Source: Desulfobacula sp.
Lineage (GTDB): Bacteria > Desulfobacterota > Desulfobacteria > Desulfobacterales > Desulfobacteraceae
Direction: 5' to 3'
NCBI GenBank assembly: GCA_011390085.1
Contig: JAABTB010000133.1
Span: 1 to 6,599, forward strand
DNA: 6,599 nucleotides
Shown here: positions 1-6,581 of the stretch, in pieces
Numbering within the stretch: position 1 is the first letter of the stretch
Layout of the letters: each line of letters starts with the position of its first letter
The notes under the pieces: model-generated
Databases searched by the model: none
Told to the model about the DNA's origin: nothing
What the model saw: the letters and a program-made list of their open reading frames with translations, nothing else
Program-made: the position numbers and the translations under genes

Positions 1-34
1 CAGGAAGCGTATTCAGATCAGCAGACGCTTCCTG
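1..34 (-). terminator. Inverted repeat just downstream of frr, possible intrinsic terminator (cut by window edge)
   Basis: Bases 1-10 (caggaagcgt) are the exact reverse complement of bases 25-34 (acgcttcctg), giving a perfect 10-bp stem with a 14-base loop. The stem begins 7 bases after the frr stop codon in the direction of transcription, where an operon terminator would be expected. The T-run needed for an intrinsic terminator would lie beyond position 1 and cannot be seen. Because the repeat sits exactly at the sequence end, a fold-back library or assembly artefact is an alternative. The rest of the usual operon (uppS, cdsA and so on) is not visible. Confidence 0.45.
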
Positions 35-41
35 TATCAGA

Positions 42-599
42 TTAGACTTCAAGGATTTCCTTTTCTTTTTTTGCAAAAATCTCGTCTAATCGTTTGATAT
101 GCTGATCCGTGGTTTCCTGGATCTGTTTCTGTGCCTTGAAGCTTTCATCCTCGGAAATATCACCTTCCTTTTGAAGGTCTTTGATCATTTCGTTGGAATC
201 TCTCCGGATATTCCGGATGGCGACCTTATATTCTTCGCAGATCTTCCCTGCGCTTTTTGCAATCTCTTTTCTTCGTTCTTCGGTCAGGGGAGGGATGGAG
301 ATTCGGATTATTTTTCCGTCATTGGAAGGGGTAAGCCCAAGATTGGCCTTTAAAATAGCCCTTTCCACCTCATTGATGACGCTGATATCCCAGGGTTTCA
401 CCGTGATCATCCGGCTCTCCGGAATGGATACGGTGGCCATCTGGGGCAAAGGTGTGGACGTGCCGTAATAATCCACTCTCACCCCGTCCAGCATGGTCTG
501 GGACGCCCTGCCGGTGCGGACCTTTGACAATTCCTTTTCAAAAGCCTTTTCAGACTTGATCATCCGATCCTGATTTTCCTCAAGTACTTCATTAATCAT
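42..599 (-). CDS. frr: Ribosome recycling factor (RRF)
   Basis: RRF acts in the cytoplasm with EF-G to split the post-termination ribosome so that the subunits and mRNA can be reused. The 185-residue product has the usual length of the family. Conserved features are visible: the RTGRAS segment at residues 28-33 at the hinge into domain II, the YYGTSTPLPQMA stretch around 44-55, LGLTPSNDGKIIRI around 87-100, PPLTEERRKE around 103-112, and RNIRRDSN at 129-136 in the long helical domain I. Domain I is formed by the N-terminal helix and about residues 105-185; domain II is the insert between. The start is ATG (597-599) with GAGGA at 609-613, nine bases upstream. The stop is TAA. It is the last visible gene of the rpsB-tsf-pyrH-frr run, 28 bases after pyrH. 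Nothing is missing or unusual. Confidence 0.98.
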   Translation of the reverse strand: MINEVLEENQDRMIKSEKAFEKELSKVRTGRASQTMLDGVRVDYYGTSTPLPQMATVSIPESRMITVKPWDISVINEVERAILKANLGLTPSNDGKIIRISIPPLTEERRKEIAKSAGKICEEYKVAIRNIRRDSNEMIKDLQKEGDISEDESFKAQKQIQETTDQHIKRLDEIFAKKEKEILEV

Positions 600-627
600 A
601 ACAATATATCCTCAAATGAACGGTTAC

Positions 628-1353
628 CTATTTGTTATAAATCCGAGTACCGATTTTCTCCAGTCCCATGACGGCTTTATAGATATTGTCCGTTTTGTGA
701 AGATCAAACACCTGAAGCGGCAGGTCTTGCTCCATGGCAAGGGAAATGGCCGTCATGTCCATGACATGGAGTTGTTTCTCAATGATCCGCATATAGGAAA
801 TTTCATCGAACATGACGGCATCATCGTGAACCACCGGATCTTTATCATACACACCATCCACCTGGGTGGCTTTAAACAGGATTTCAGCCTTTATTTCATG
901 GGCCCTCAGAACGGCCGCCGTGTCCGTTGTAAAATAAGGATTTCCCGTTCCTGCCGCAAATATGACCACCCGGCCCTTTTCAAGGTGCCGGATGGCTTTT
1001 CTGCGGATAAAGGGTTCTGCGATCTGTTCCATCCGGATGGCCGACTGGACCCGGGTGGGAACATCCCGCTTTTCAAGGGCGTCACAAAGAGCCAGGCTGT
1101 TGATCACCGTTGCCAGCATCCCCATATTATCGGCGGATGACCGGTCCATGCCGGCGGAACTTCCGGCAACTCCCCTGAAAATATTACCGCCGCCGACCAC
1201 AATGGCAATCTCTATCTTCAGGCGGAATACCTTGGCAATTTCCTCTGCAACATATTGAATCATTTCAGGGCTGATGCCAAAGCCCTGATTTCCCATCAGG
1301 GCTTCTCCGCTCAATTTGATCAAAATCCTTTTAAACACAGGCTCTTTGTTCAA
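628..1353 (-). CDS. pyrH: Uridylate (UMP) kinase
   Basis: This is the bacterial UMP kinase of the amino-acid-kinase fold, which phosphorylates UMP to UDP with ATP and feeds UTP and CTP synthesis. It is usually a hexamer controlled by GTP and UTP. The 241-residue length equals that of the E. coli enzyme. Visible motifs are LIKLSGEAL at residues 11-19 (phosphate binding), GGGNIFRG at 54-61, DNMGMLAT at 75-82 (UMP site), [13 protein letters not shown] at 135-147, [13 protein letters not shown] at 161-173 and MDMTAISLA at 198-206. The start is TTG at 1351-1353, supported by AGGAG at 1363-1367 nine bases upstream, inside the last codons of tsf. A GTG at residue 6 lies too far from that site. Only 4 bases separate it from the tsf stop, so translational coupling is likely. 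The stop is TAG. Confidence 0.97.
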   Translation of the reverse strand: MNKEPVFKRILIKLSGEALMGNQGFGISPEMIQYVAEEIAKVFRLKIEIAIVVGGGNIFRGVAGSSAGMDRSSADNMGMLATVINSLALCDALEKRDVPTRVQSAIRMEQIAEPFIRRKAIRHLEKGRVVIFAAGTGNPYFTTDTAAVLRAHEIKAEILFKATQVDGVYDKDPVVHDDAVMFDEISYMRIIEKQLHVMDMTAISLAMEQDLPLQVFDLHKTDNIYKAVMGLEKIGTRIYNK

Positions 1354-1357
1354 GAAT

Positions 1358-1954
1358 CTATTCTCCTATCTTGAAACGTACAAATCTCTTGATCTGGATA
1401 TTCTCACCGATCTTGCTGATGGTTTCCTTCAAAACTTCGGTAATGGTTTTCTGGGGATCTTTTACATACTGCTGGCTCATCAGGCAGACATCCTTGTAAA
1501 ATTTTTCGACTTTTCCGTCTACAATCTTATCAATGATGTTGGCGGGTTTGCCTTCTTCAAGCATCTGTGCCCGGTAGATTTCCCTTTCCTTTTCGATGAT
1601 TTTCGGATCCACATCTTCAGGGTTCAGGCCTGCCGGATTGGCTGCAGCGATGTGCATGGCAATGTTTTTTGCAAACGTCTGAAAATCTTCGGTTTTTGCC
1701 ACAAAATCAGATTCACAGTTGACTTCAACCAGGACGCCCAGTTTGGCGCCGGTGTGGATATAAGAACAGATCATGCCTTCGGACGTGGAACGGCCGGCTC
1801 TTTTGGCTGCCTTGGCAAGTCCCTTTTTTCTTAAGAGGTCTACCGCCTTATCAAAATCACCTTCAGCCTCGGCAAGGACCCTTTTGCAATCCATAATGCC
1901 GGAGCCTGTTGCCTCGCGAAGTTCTTTAACCATCTCTGCGGAAATTTGCACCAT
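1358..1954 (-). CDS. tsf: Elongation factor Ts, short form
   Basis: EF-Ts is the guanine-nucleotide exchange factor that removes GDP from EF-Tu. The N-terminal UBA-like domain (about residues 4-45, with [19 protein letters not shown]) is followed by the core, which carries [11 protein letters not shown] at 81-91. In this motif Asp83-Phe84 correspond to the pair that disturbs the EF-Tu magnesium site. The C-terminal tail [13 protein letters not shown] at 182-194 is also typical. At 198 residues it is well short of the 283-residue E. coli protein and resembles the short form known from Thermus, where one core subdomain is absent and the protein works as a dimer. Both ends are intact, so this is a family variant and not a truncation. 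The start is ATG at 1952-1954, with AAGGAG at 1963-1968 inside the last codons of rpsB. The gap to rpsB is 5 bases. The stop is TAG. Confidence 0.97.
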   Translation of the reverse strand: MVQISAEMVKELREATGSGIMDCKRVLAEAEGDFDKAVDLLRKKGLAKAAKRAGRSTSEGMICSYIHTGAKLGVLVEVNCESDFVAKTEDFQTFAKNIAMHIAAANPAGLNPEDVDPKIIEKEREIYRAQMLEEGKPANIIDKIVDGKVEKFYKDVCLMSQQYVKDPQKTITEVLKETISKIGENIQIKRFVRFKIGE

Positions 1955-1959
1955 TTTTA

Positions 1960-2829
1960 TTACTCCTTATCTTCGTCCATATCTTCTTCGAATGTATCTT
2001 CTACGGAAGTTGTCCTTCTTTTAATTTTTTCGATAACAGGACCATCCGTACCATCGGAAACGAGTTCAATGGATAGTTTTTCACCCTCAAAATCCTTATC
2101 GCCTTCCGGACCGGCCTTGTCTGCACTGGCCCTGATTTTCTCATCATAGGCAGCTCTTCCCTCAAGGTAGGCATCGGCAATTCGGGATGTAAAAAGACGG
2201 ATGGATCTGATGGCATCATCGTTTCCAGGAATGACATAATCAATATCATCGGGATCACAGTTTGTGTCCACAACGGCAATGATGGGTATCCCCAGCCGCT
2301 TGCCCTCTTTAACGGCAATGGCTTCATTTTTGGGATCAATAATAAAAATCGCCCCAGGCAGTTTTTTCATATTGCTGATACCGCCGATGGCAAATTCAAG
2401 CTTTACTTTTTCCTTGAGCATCTTTGCCTGCTCTTTTTTTGGATAATTTTCAAGGGTTCCGTCATTTTCAATGGAATTGTAAAAATGATACCGGGTGATA
2501 TTGTTCTTGATGGTCTGGAAATTGGTCAGCATGCCGCCCAGCCATCTGTTCTGAACATAGAACTGTTCTGCACGGTTTGCCTCTTCATAGATGGCTTCGG
2601 CTGCCTGTTTTTTCGTTCCGACAAAGAGAAGGTCCTGTCCATTGGCTGCAACGTCCCTGACAAAATCATGGGCTTTTTTGAACAGCTTTACCGTCTGTTG
2701 CAGATCAATAATATAAATTCCATTTCTTGCACCAAAGATATACTTTTTCATCTTTGGGTTCCAGCGCTTGGTCTGATGTCCGAAATGGACACCAGCCTCT
2801 AACAGTTCTCTGATTGTAATGTGAGCCAT
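1960..2829 (-). CDS. rpsB: 30S ribosomal protein S2 with acidic C-terminal extension
   Basis: S2 binds the 30S subunit late in assembly, at the head-body junction. The N-terminus is canonical: [16 protein letters not shown] at residues 4-19, [21 protein letters not shown] at about 22-42, then LFVGTKKQA at 68-76, [14 protein letters not shown] at 93-106, [10 protein letters not shown] at 157-166, and [26 protein letters not shown] at about 181-206. The conserved domain ends near residue 230. A tail of about 58 residues follows, rich in Asp and Glu and ending EDMDEDKE. The total of 289 residues exceeds the 241 of E. coli. The start is ATG at 2827-2829 with GGAG at 2835-2838, five bases upstream. 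The gene is preceded by a structured 131-base gap that may hold its own promoter and an autoregulatory leader. The stop is TAA. tsf follows after 5 bases. Confidence 0.98.
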   Translation of the reverse strand: MAHITIRELLEAGVHFGHQTKRWNPKMKKYIFGARNGIYIIDLQQTVKLFKKAHDFVRDVAANGQDLLFVGTKKQAAEAIYEEANRAEQFYVQNRWLGGMLTNFQTIKNNITRYHFYNSIENDGTLENYPKKEQAKMLKEKVKLEFAIGGISNMKKLPGAIFIIDPKNEAIAVKEGKRLGIPIIAVVDTNCDPDDIDYVIPGNDDAIRSIRLFTSRIADAYLEGRAAYDEKIRASADKAGPEGDKDFEGEKLSIELVSDGTDGPVIEKIKRRTTSVEDTFEEDMDEDKE

Positions 2830-2847
2830 TTGTTCTCCAATGTGTTA

Positions 2848-2920
2848 ATGGTTTTTCCACCATCCAGATCCACCTTGACATTCAACTTTTGTAAAGCACC
2901 TGATGCCAAGTCCCTGGATG
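2848..2920 (-). promoter_or_regulatory. Structured rpsB leader RNA, candidate S2 autoregulatory element
   Basis: Read on the minus strand, the gap before rpsB folds into nested helices. The outer helix is CATCCAG (2914-2920) with CTGGATG (2861-2867), 7 bp. The middle helix is CTTGGCAT (2903-2910) with ATGTCAAG (2874-2881), 8 bp including one G-U pair that exists only in the minus-strand RNA. A weak inner helix is CTTT (2893-2896) with AAAG (2886-2889). A competing 5-bp hairpin, ATGGT (2859-2863) with ACCAT (2848-2852), reuses three bases of the outer helix and lies nine bases before the Shine-Dalgarno sequence. In E. coli the rpsB-tsf operon is repressed by S2 binding to its 5' leader. That this element does the same is inference; I do not recognise a named motif. 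Confidence 0.5.
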
Positions 2921-2954
2921 TGAGTTTTTTTACTGCCTGAAAAAAATCCTAATT

Positions 2955-2983
2955 TATATATCAAATCCGTTCAGTATTATCAA
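2955..2983 (-). promoter_or_regulatory. Candidate sigma-70-type promoter for rpsB-tsf-pyrH-frr
   Basis: On the minus strand TTGATA (2978-2983) is followed by exactly 17 bases and then TATATA (2955-2960). These are 5/6 and 4/6 matches to the -35 and -10 consensus. The -35 lies inside the last codons of prmC, and the expected start of transcription is near 2948. That would give a leader of about 119 bases before the rpsB ATG, containing the nested stem-loops. It is a prediction from sequence in an AT-rich stretch. The operon could also, or instead, be transcribed by read-through from prmC, because no strong terminator lies between them. Confidence 0.45.
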
Positions 2984-3851
2984 TTGATTTTTTAATCTTT
3001 GCCACCCTGTTATGCCCGGACAAGTCCTTTATAAATTCAATGGATTCATATTCCGGGTGCAAATTTAACAAATTTTCCAAACTTTCCTTCTGGTCAAAGC
3101 CCATTTCAAGAAGGAGAACCCCGCCTGGAACAAGGCGCCGGTGAGCCTCCCTGAAAATAGCCCTGAAGCAGGAGAGCCCGTCTTCACCTCCGTCAAGAGC
3201 GATCTGGGGTTCATATGTCCTTATTTCCGGGGCAAGCCCCCGTATATCCGCCAAAGGAATATAGGGCGGATTTGAAACAATCAGATCAAACCCTGGTCTA
3301 TCTTTCAATGCCGAAAACCAATTCCCTGCAAAAAAACCGATCCGGTTTCCGACTATCCGGCGGGCATTTTTATTTGCAATGCCAAGGGCGGACAGGGAAA
3401 TATCATTGGCCATATACAGATGACAAGGGGCTGCCTTTGCGAGAGAAACAACAATGGCCCCGGAACCTGTCCCGAGTTCAAGCACCCTTTTCGCACCGGG
3501 AGAACCGGAACCGGCATTTAATATCTTCAGGGCCTCTTCGACCAGAATCTCTGTTTCCGGCCGGGGGATCAACACCTCCCCTGCCACCTCAAAATCCGAT
3601 TCAAAAAATCCTTTTTCACCTATGATATAAGCCACCGGCTCATTTTGAATCCTTCGCCGGATCAGGGTTTTATAATCTGACAGCTCATTCTGCTGAAGCG
3701 GGCGGTCGTGCTGAAGATACAGGTCAAGGCGCCGCAGGCCAAGGCTGTGGGCCAGAAGAAGCTCCGCCGTCAGGCGGGGGCTGTCAATGGAATGCTCTTT
3801 AAAATAGGATTCCGTCCGGGAAAGAATCCCCATAAGGGTCGGATCAATCAA
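2961..3851 (-). CDS. prmC: Peptide chain release factor N5-glutamine methyltransferase PrmC (HemK)
   Basis: PrmC uses S-adenosylmethionine to methylate the glutamine of the GGQ motif in release factors, which strengthens peptide release. A small helical N-terminal domain (about residues 1-75, with [14 protein letters not shown] at 24-37) precedes a Rossmann-fold methyltransferase domain. Visible signatures are IPRPETE at 95-101, SAM-binding [10 protein letters not shown] at 123-132, and catalytic SNPPY at 193-197, which binds the substrate glutamine. Also present are [13 protein letters not shown] at about 214-226 and the C-terminal [12 protein letters not shown]. The 296-residue length is slightly above the usual 275-290. 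The given start is TTG at 3849-3851, which overlaps the prfA stop by 8 bases. AAAGGA (3854-3859) lies only 2 bases before it, so a start at the in-frame ATG of residue 7 (3831-3833) is possible. Its substrate gene prfA is immediately upstream. The stop is TGA. Confidence 0.95.
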   Translation of the reverse strand: MIDPTLMGILSRTESYFKEHSIDSPRLTAELLLAHSLGLRRLDLYLQHDRPLQQNELSDYKTLIRRRIQNEPVAYIIGEKGFFESDFEVAGEVLIPRPETEILVEEALKILNAGSGSPGAKRVLELGTGSGAIVVSLAKAAPCHLYMANDISLSALGIANKNARRIVGNRIGFFAGNWFSALKDRPGFDLIVSNPPYIPLADIRGLAPEIRTYEPQIALDGGEDGLSCFRAIFREAHRRLVPGGVLLLEMGFDQKESLENLLNLHPEYESIEFIKDLSGHNRVAKIKKSIDNTERI

Positions 3852-4908
3852 TTTCCTTTAACGCCTGCGCCTGATAATAGGTTTTAAGCTCATCAATAAT
3901 ATCCTGGATATTGCCTTCCATGATGCTGTCCAGCTTATAGAGCGTAAGGCCGATACGATGATCCGTCATTCTTCCCTGGGGGTAATTATAGGTCCTGATC
4001 CTGCCACTCCGGTCACCGGAACCGACCTGGCCTTTTCTATCGGCGGCTCTTTTCTCGTCTTCTTCCCGGATTTTGGCATCCAGGATACGGGCTCTCAGGA
4101 CATTCAGGGCCTTTGCCTTGTTTTTATGCTGGGATTTCTCATCCTGGCAGGTGGCCACAAGTCCGGTGGGGATATGGGTCACCCGGACCGCTGAATCTGT
4201 AGTGTTAACGGATTGCCCGCCAGGCCCTGAGGATCGGAAGATATCAACCCGTATATCCGCAAGATTAATATCAATATCAATTTCTTCTGCTTCCGGAAGA
4301 ACGGCCACGGTAACGGCCGAGGTATGGATCCTGCCCTGGGCCTCGGTTTCCGGAACCCGCTGAACCCGGTGGGTTCCGCTTTCATATTTGAAATTGCTGA
4401 AAACCCCTTTTCCTTTTACCAGGGATACGATTTCCTTGAACCCGCCGGAGCTGGAATCGGTTTTTTCAACAAGTTCCATGGCCCAGTGTTTGGATTCAAC
4501 ATACCGCGAATACATCCGGAACAGGTCACCGGCAAAGAGGCCTGCCTCTTCACCACCGGTACCGGCCCGGATTTCAAGGATGACGTTTTTATCATCCCTT
4601 GGGTCCCTGGGCATTAAAAGAATATTGATTCTTGATTTATGGTCTGCAATTTTCCGTTCAAGTGCCGGAACCTCTTCCTTGGCCATGGACCGGATCTCAG
4701 GATCACTATCCCTTAAGAGTTCCTTTGCCTCTTTCAGCTCATCCAGCAATCCTTCATATTCCCTGAATAAGGGAACAATCTTGTTCAGTTCTCCATGTTC
4801 GATCAGATATTCCTGGTATTTTTTCTGATCTTTAATAACGGCAGGATCGCTTAACAGATGCTCGACTTTGACAAATCTTTCTTCAATGCCTTTTAATTTC
4901 TCTATCAT
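3844..4908 (-). CDS. prfA: Peptide chain release factor 1 (RF1)
   Basis: RF1 reads UAA and UAG in the ribosomal A site and triggers peptide hydrolysis. The helical domain 1 covers about residues 1-100. Then come RAGTGGEEA at 114-122 and the codon-recognition PxT motif as PET at 186-188, within [17 protein letters not shown]2 would have SPF there, so this is RF1. The catalytic [20 protein letters not shown] segment is at 226-245, with Gln232 as the PrmC target. A C-terminal [18 protein letters not shown] is at 303-320. The 354-residue length is close to the 360 of E. coli. The start is ATG at 4906-4908, but its Shine-Dalgarno is weak: GGA two bases away or GAG nine bases away. A strong hairpin ends 12 bases upstream. 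The stop is TGA, a codon RF1 itself does not read, as for prmC, so RF2 must be encoded elsewhere. Confidence 0.98.
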   Translation of the reverse strand: MIEKLKGIEERFVKVEHLLSDPAVIKDQKKYQEYLIEHGELNKIVPLFREYEGLLDELKEAKELLRDSDPEIRSMAKEEVPALERKIADHKSRINILLMPRDPRDDKNVILEIRAGTGGEEAGLFAGDLFRMYSRYVESKHWAMELVEKTDSSSGGFKEIVSLVKGKGVFSNFKYESGTHRVQRVPETEAQGRIHTSAVTVAVLPEAEEIDIDINLADIRVDIFRSSGPGGQSVNTTDSAVRVTHIPTGLVATCQDEKSQHKNKAKALNVLRARILDAKIREEDEKRAADRKGQVGSGDRSGRIRTYNYPQGRMTDHRIGLTLYKLDSIMEGNIQDIIDELKTYYQAQALKEID

Positions 4909-4920
4909 AATCCAAAACTC

Positions 4921-4950
4921 AAAAGGGGCTCTTGTAAAAAGACCCCTTTT
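4921..4950. terminator. Symmetric hairpin between rpmE and prfA, bidirectional terminator or attenuator
   Basis: AAAAGGGG (4921-4928) pairs perfectly with CCCCTTTT (4943-4950). Inside, TCTT (4930-4933) pairs with AAGA (4939-4942) around the loop gtaaa, leaving one bulged C at 4929. Read on the minus strand (from rpmE toward prfA) the G/C stem is followed by TTTT, then GAG, then TTTT. Read on the plus strand it is followed by six T. It therefore looks like an intrinsic terminator in both directions and is slightly better on the plus strand. On the minus strand it would end or reduce rho-rpmE transcripts. I see no convincing promoter between it and prfA, so partial read-through is the simplest way to express prfA and prmC. 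Confidence 0.65.
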
Positions 4951-4974
4951 TTAACGACCGGATTGTAAAAACTT

Positions 4975-5193
4975 TTAAACCATTTTTGATGCATCAAATC
5001 CTGCATATTTCCTCTTGAAACGGTCGATCATTCCGGCAGAGTCAACCAGTTTCTGTTTTCCTGTAAAGAAAGGATGGCATTGGGAACAAATTTCCACTTT
5101 AATATTCTCTCTTGTGGAGCCGATTTCGAATGTTGCGCCACAGGCACAGGATGCGGTTGATTTTTTGTAATCCGGATGTATATCTTTTTTCAT
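4975..5193 (-). CDS. rpmE: 50S ribosomal protein L31, zinc-binding type
   Basis: L31 forms an intersubunit bridge between the 50S central protuberance and the 30S head. The 72-residue product begins MKKDIHPDY and carries the CxC pair Cys16-Cys18 plus Cys36-x2-Cys39, the four zinc ligands of the C+ form. It is therefore the zinc-bound version and not the zinc-independent paralogue made under zinc starvation. CHPFFTGKQ at residues 39-47 and DRFKRKY at about 57-63 are family signatures. The start is ATG at 5191-5193 with a strong AAGGAG at 5204-5209, ten bases upstream. It lies 66 bases after rho, the common rho-rpmE pairing, and is followed by a hairpin before prfA. The stop is TAA. Confidence 0.97.
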   Translation of the reverse strand: MKKDIHPDYKKSTASCACGATFEIGSTRENIKVEICSQCHPFFTGKQKLVDSAGMIDRFKRKYAGFDASKMV

Positions 5194-5233
5194 TTTTCTA
5201 AAACTCCTTGCTTTGCCTTTGCCGGCAATCTTT

Positions 5234-5255
5234 AATATTTCTTCAATATTTCTTT
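5234..5255. repeat. Two tandem copies of an 11-bp unit in the rho-rpmE gap
   Basis: Plus-strand bases 5234-5244 (aatatttcttc) and 5245-5255 (aatatttcttt) match at 10 of 11 positions. The repeat lies directly after the rho stop codon in an AT-rich stretch. It may simply be slippage-generated low-complexity DNA. No regulatory role can be supported from sequence alone. Confidence 0.5.
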
Positions 5256-5259
5256 TTGC

Positions 5260-6507
5260 TTATGAATTCATCAAATTAAGAAACTCTGCATTATCCTTTG
5301 TTCCTTGCATTTTTTCAAGTAAAAACTGCATGCTGTCGACAGGATTTAAACTGGACAGTAGTTTTCTTAGTATCCATACCCGGTTCAAAACCATTGGGTC
5401 CAGGAGCAGTTCCTCTTTTCGGGTACCGGATTTATTCATATCAATGGCCGGAAAAATTCTTTTATCGGCCAGCTTTCTGTCCAGAACCAATTCCATATTA
5501 CCTGTGCCCTTGAATTCTTCGAATATGACTTCATCCATTCGGCTTCCGGTATCCACCAGGGCCGTGGCAATGATGGTCAGGCTGCCGCCCTCTTCAATGT
5601 TTCTGGCAGCCCCGAAAAATCTTTTGGGCCGGTCAAGGGCATTGGAGTCCACACCACCCGAAAGAATCTTGCCGGATGGCGGCATAACGGAATTGTATGC
5701 CCGGGCAAGCCTTGTGATACTATCGAGAAGAATGACGACATCATGACCTTGTTCGACAATTCTTTTGGCCTTTTCAATCACCATCTCAGCCACCTGGACA
5801 TGGCGCTCGGAAGGTTCATCAAAGGTTGAGCTGACCACTTCTGCATCGACGGACCGCATCATGTCCGTTACTTCTTCCGGGCGCTCATCGATGAGGACGA
5901 TCATGGGGATGATATCTTTGTGGGCCTTGATCATGCTGTTGGCAATATTCTGCAAGAGCATGGTCTTCCCGGCCTTGGGCGGGGACACGATCAACCCGCG
6001 CTGGCCGAATCCGATGGGACACATCAGATCAATCACGCGCATGGAATAATTGTCCGGCTCAGCCTCAAGGTTCATCTTCCGGTCCGGGTAAAGGGGCATC
6101 AGATTATCAAACAGAATGGTTTCGGCCGCCAGTTCAGGATTCTTAAAATTCACCGCTTCCACCTTCAGCAAGGCAAAATACCGTTCCGAATCCTTGGGCT
6201 GCCGGACCTGGCCGGAAATCGTATCTCCTGTTCGAAGATTAAAGCGTCGGATCTGGGAAGGAGACACATAAATATCATCGGGTCCGGGAAGATAATTGTA
6301 TCCCGGAGCCCTTAAAAACCCAAACCCATCCGGGAGAATTTCAAGAGTACCTTCGCCATAAATCTGGCCGGTTTCTTCGATGTTGGTCTGGAGCAGGGCA
6401 AAGATCAATTCCTGCTTCTTGAGTCCGCCAATCCCCTGTATTTTGTACTCTTTAGCAAGCTTGGTCAGCTCACTGATCTTCATCTTATTCAATTCTACAA
6501 GATTCAT
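5260..6507 (-). CDS. rho: Transcription termination factor Rho
   Basis: Rho is a hexameric RNA-dependent ATPase and translocase that ends transcription of untranslated RNA. At 415 residues it nearly equals the 419 of E. coli and has no large insertion. The N-terminal helical part (about 1-45) is followed by the OB-fold primary RNA-binding domain, with [12 protein letters not shown] at 56-67 and [19 protein letters not shown] at 77-95. The ATPase domain has the P-loop SPPKAGKT at 175-182, [10 protein letters not shown] with catalytic Glu208 at 207-216, [13 protein letters not shown] with Asp262 at 260-272, the Q-loop region SGGVDSNAL at 283-291, the R-loop KGTGNMEL at 333-340, and the arginine finger Arg363. 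Residues implicated in bicyclomycin binding appear conserved. The start is ATG at 6505-6507 with GGGAG at 6513-6517, five bases upstream. About 74 bases of leader are present with no promoter I can call confidently. The stop is TAA. Confidence 0.98.
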   Translation of the reverse strand: MNLVELNKMKISELTKLAKEYKIQGIGGLKKQELIFALLQTNIEETGQIYGEGTLEILPDGFGFLRAPGYNYLPGPDDIYVSPSQIRRFNLRTGDTISGQVRQPKDSERYFALLKVEAVNFKNPELAAETILFDNLMPLYPDRKMNLEAEPDNYSMRVIDLMCPIGFGQRGLIVSPPKAGKTMLLQNIANSMIKAHKDIIPMIVLIDERPEEVTDMMRSVDAEVVSSTFDEPSERHVQVAEMVIEKAKRIVEQGHDVVILLDSITRLARAYNSVMPPSGKILSGGVDSNALDRPKRFFGAARNIEEGGSLTIIATALVDTGSRMDEVIFEEFKGTGNMELVLDRKLADKRIFPAIDMNKSGTRKEELLLDPMVLNRVWILRKLLSSLNPVDSMQFLLEKMQGTKDNAEFLNLMNS

Positions 6508-6581
6508 TCATTCTCCCGAATTTTTATTTATTGTCTTTACAGGCTGAAATTTATTTTGAAGTGCACCTTTTTGAAGTCTGG

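Noticed and set aside
616..1140. 174-codon open frame on the plus strand antisense to pyrH
   Set aside because: The opposite strand encodes an intact UMP kinase with all motifs; the plus-strand frame is a codon-usage shadow.
1316..1834. 172-codon open frame on the plus strand antisense to tsf
   Set aside because: It is the reverse-strand shadow of a clearly conserved tsf gene, has no recognisable family signature and no independent support.
2001..2339. 112-codon minus-strand frame overlapping rpsB in another frame
   Set aside because: It lies wholly inside the intact rpsB gene in an alternative frame and is Pro/Met-rich without any domain signature.
2925..2946. T7/A7 inverted repeat after prmC as an intrinsic terminator
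   Set aside because: The 7-bp stem is made only of A-T pairs around an 8-base loop and would be too weak to terminate transcription.
5213..5746. 177-codon open frame on the plus strand antisense to rho
   Set aside because: It is Ser-rich and low in recognisable structure, as expected for a shadow of rho; no family features seen.
6508..6581. Promoter for rho in the leader
   Set aside because: Only poor hexamer pairs with bad spacing were found in this AT-rich stretch, and the true upstream region is cut off by adapter sequence.
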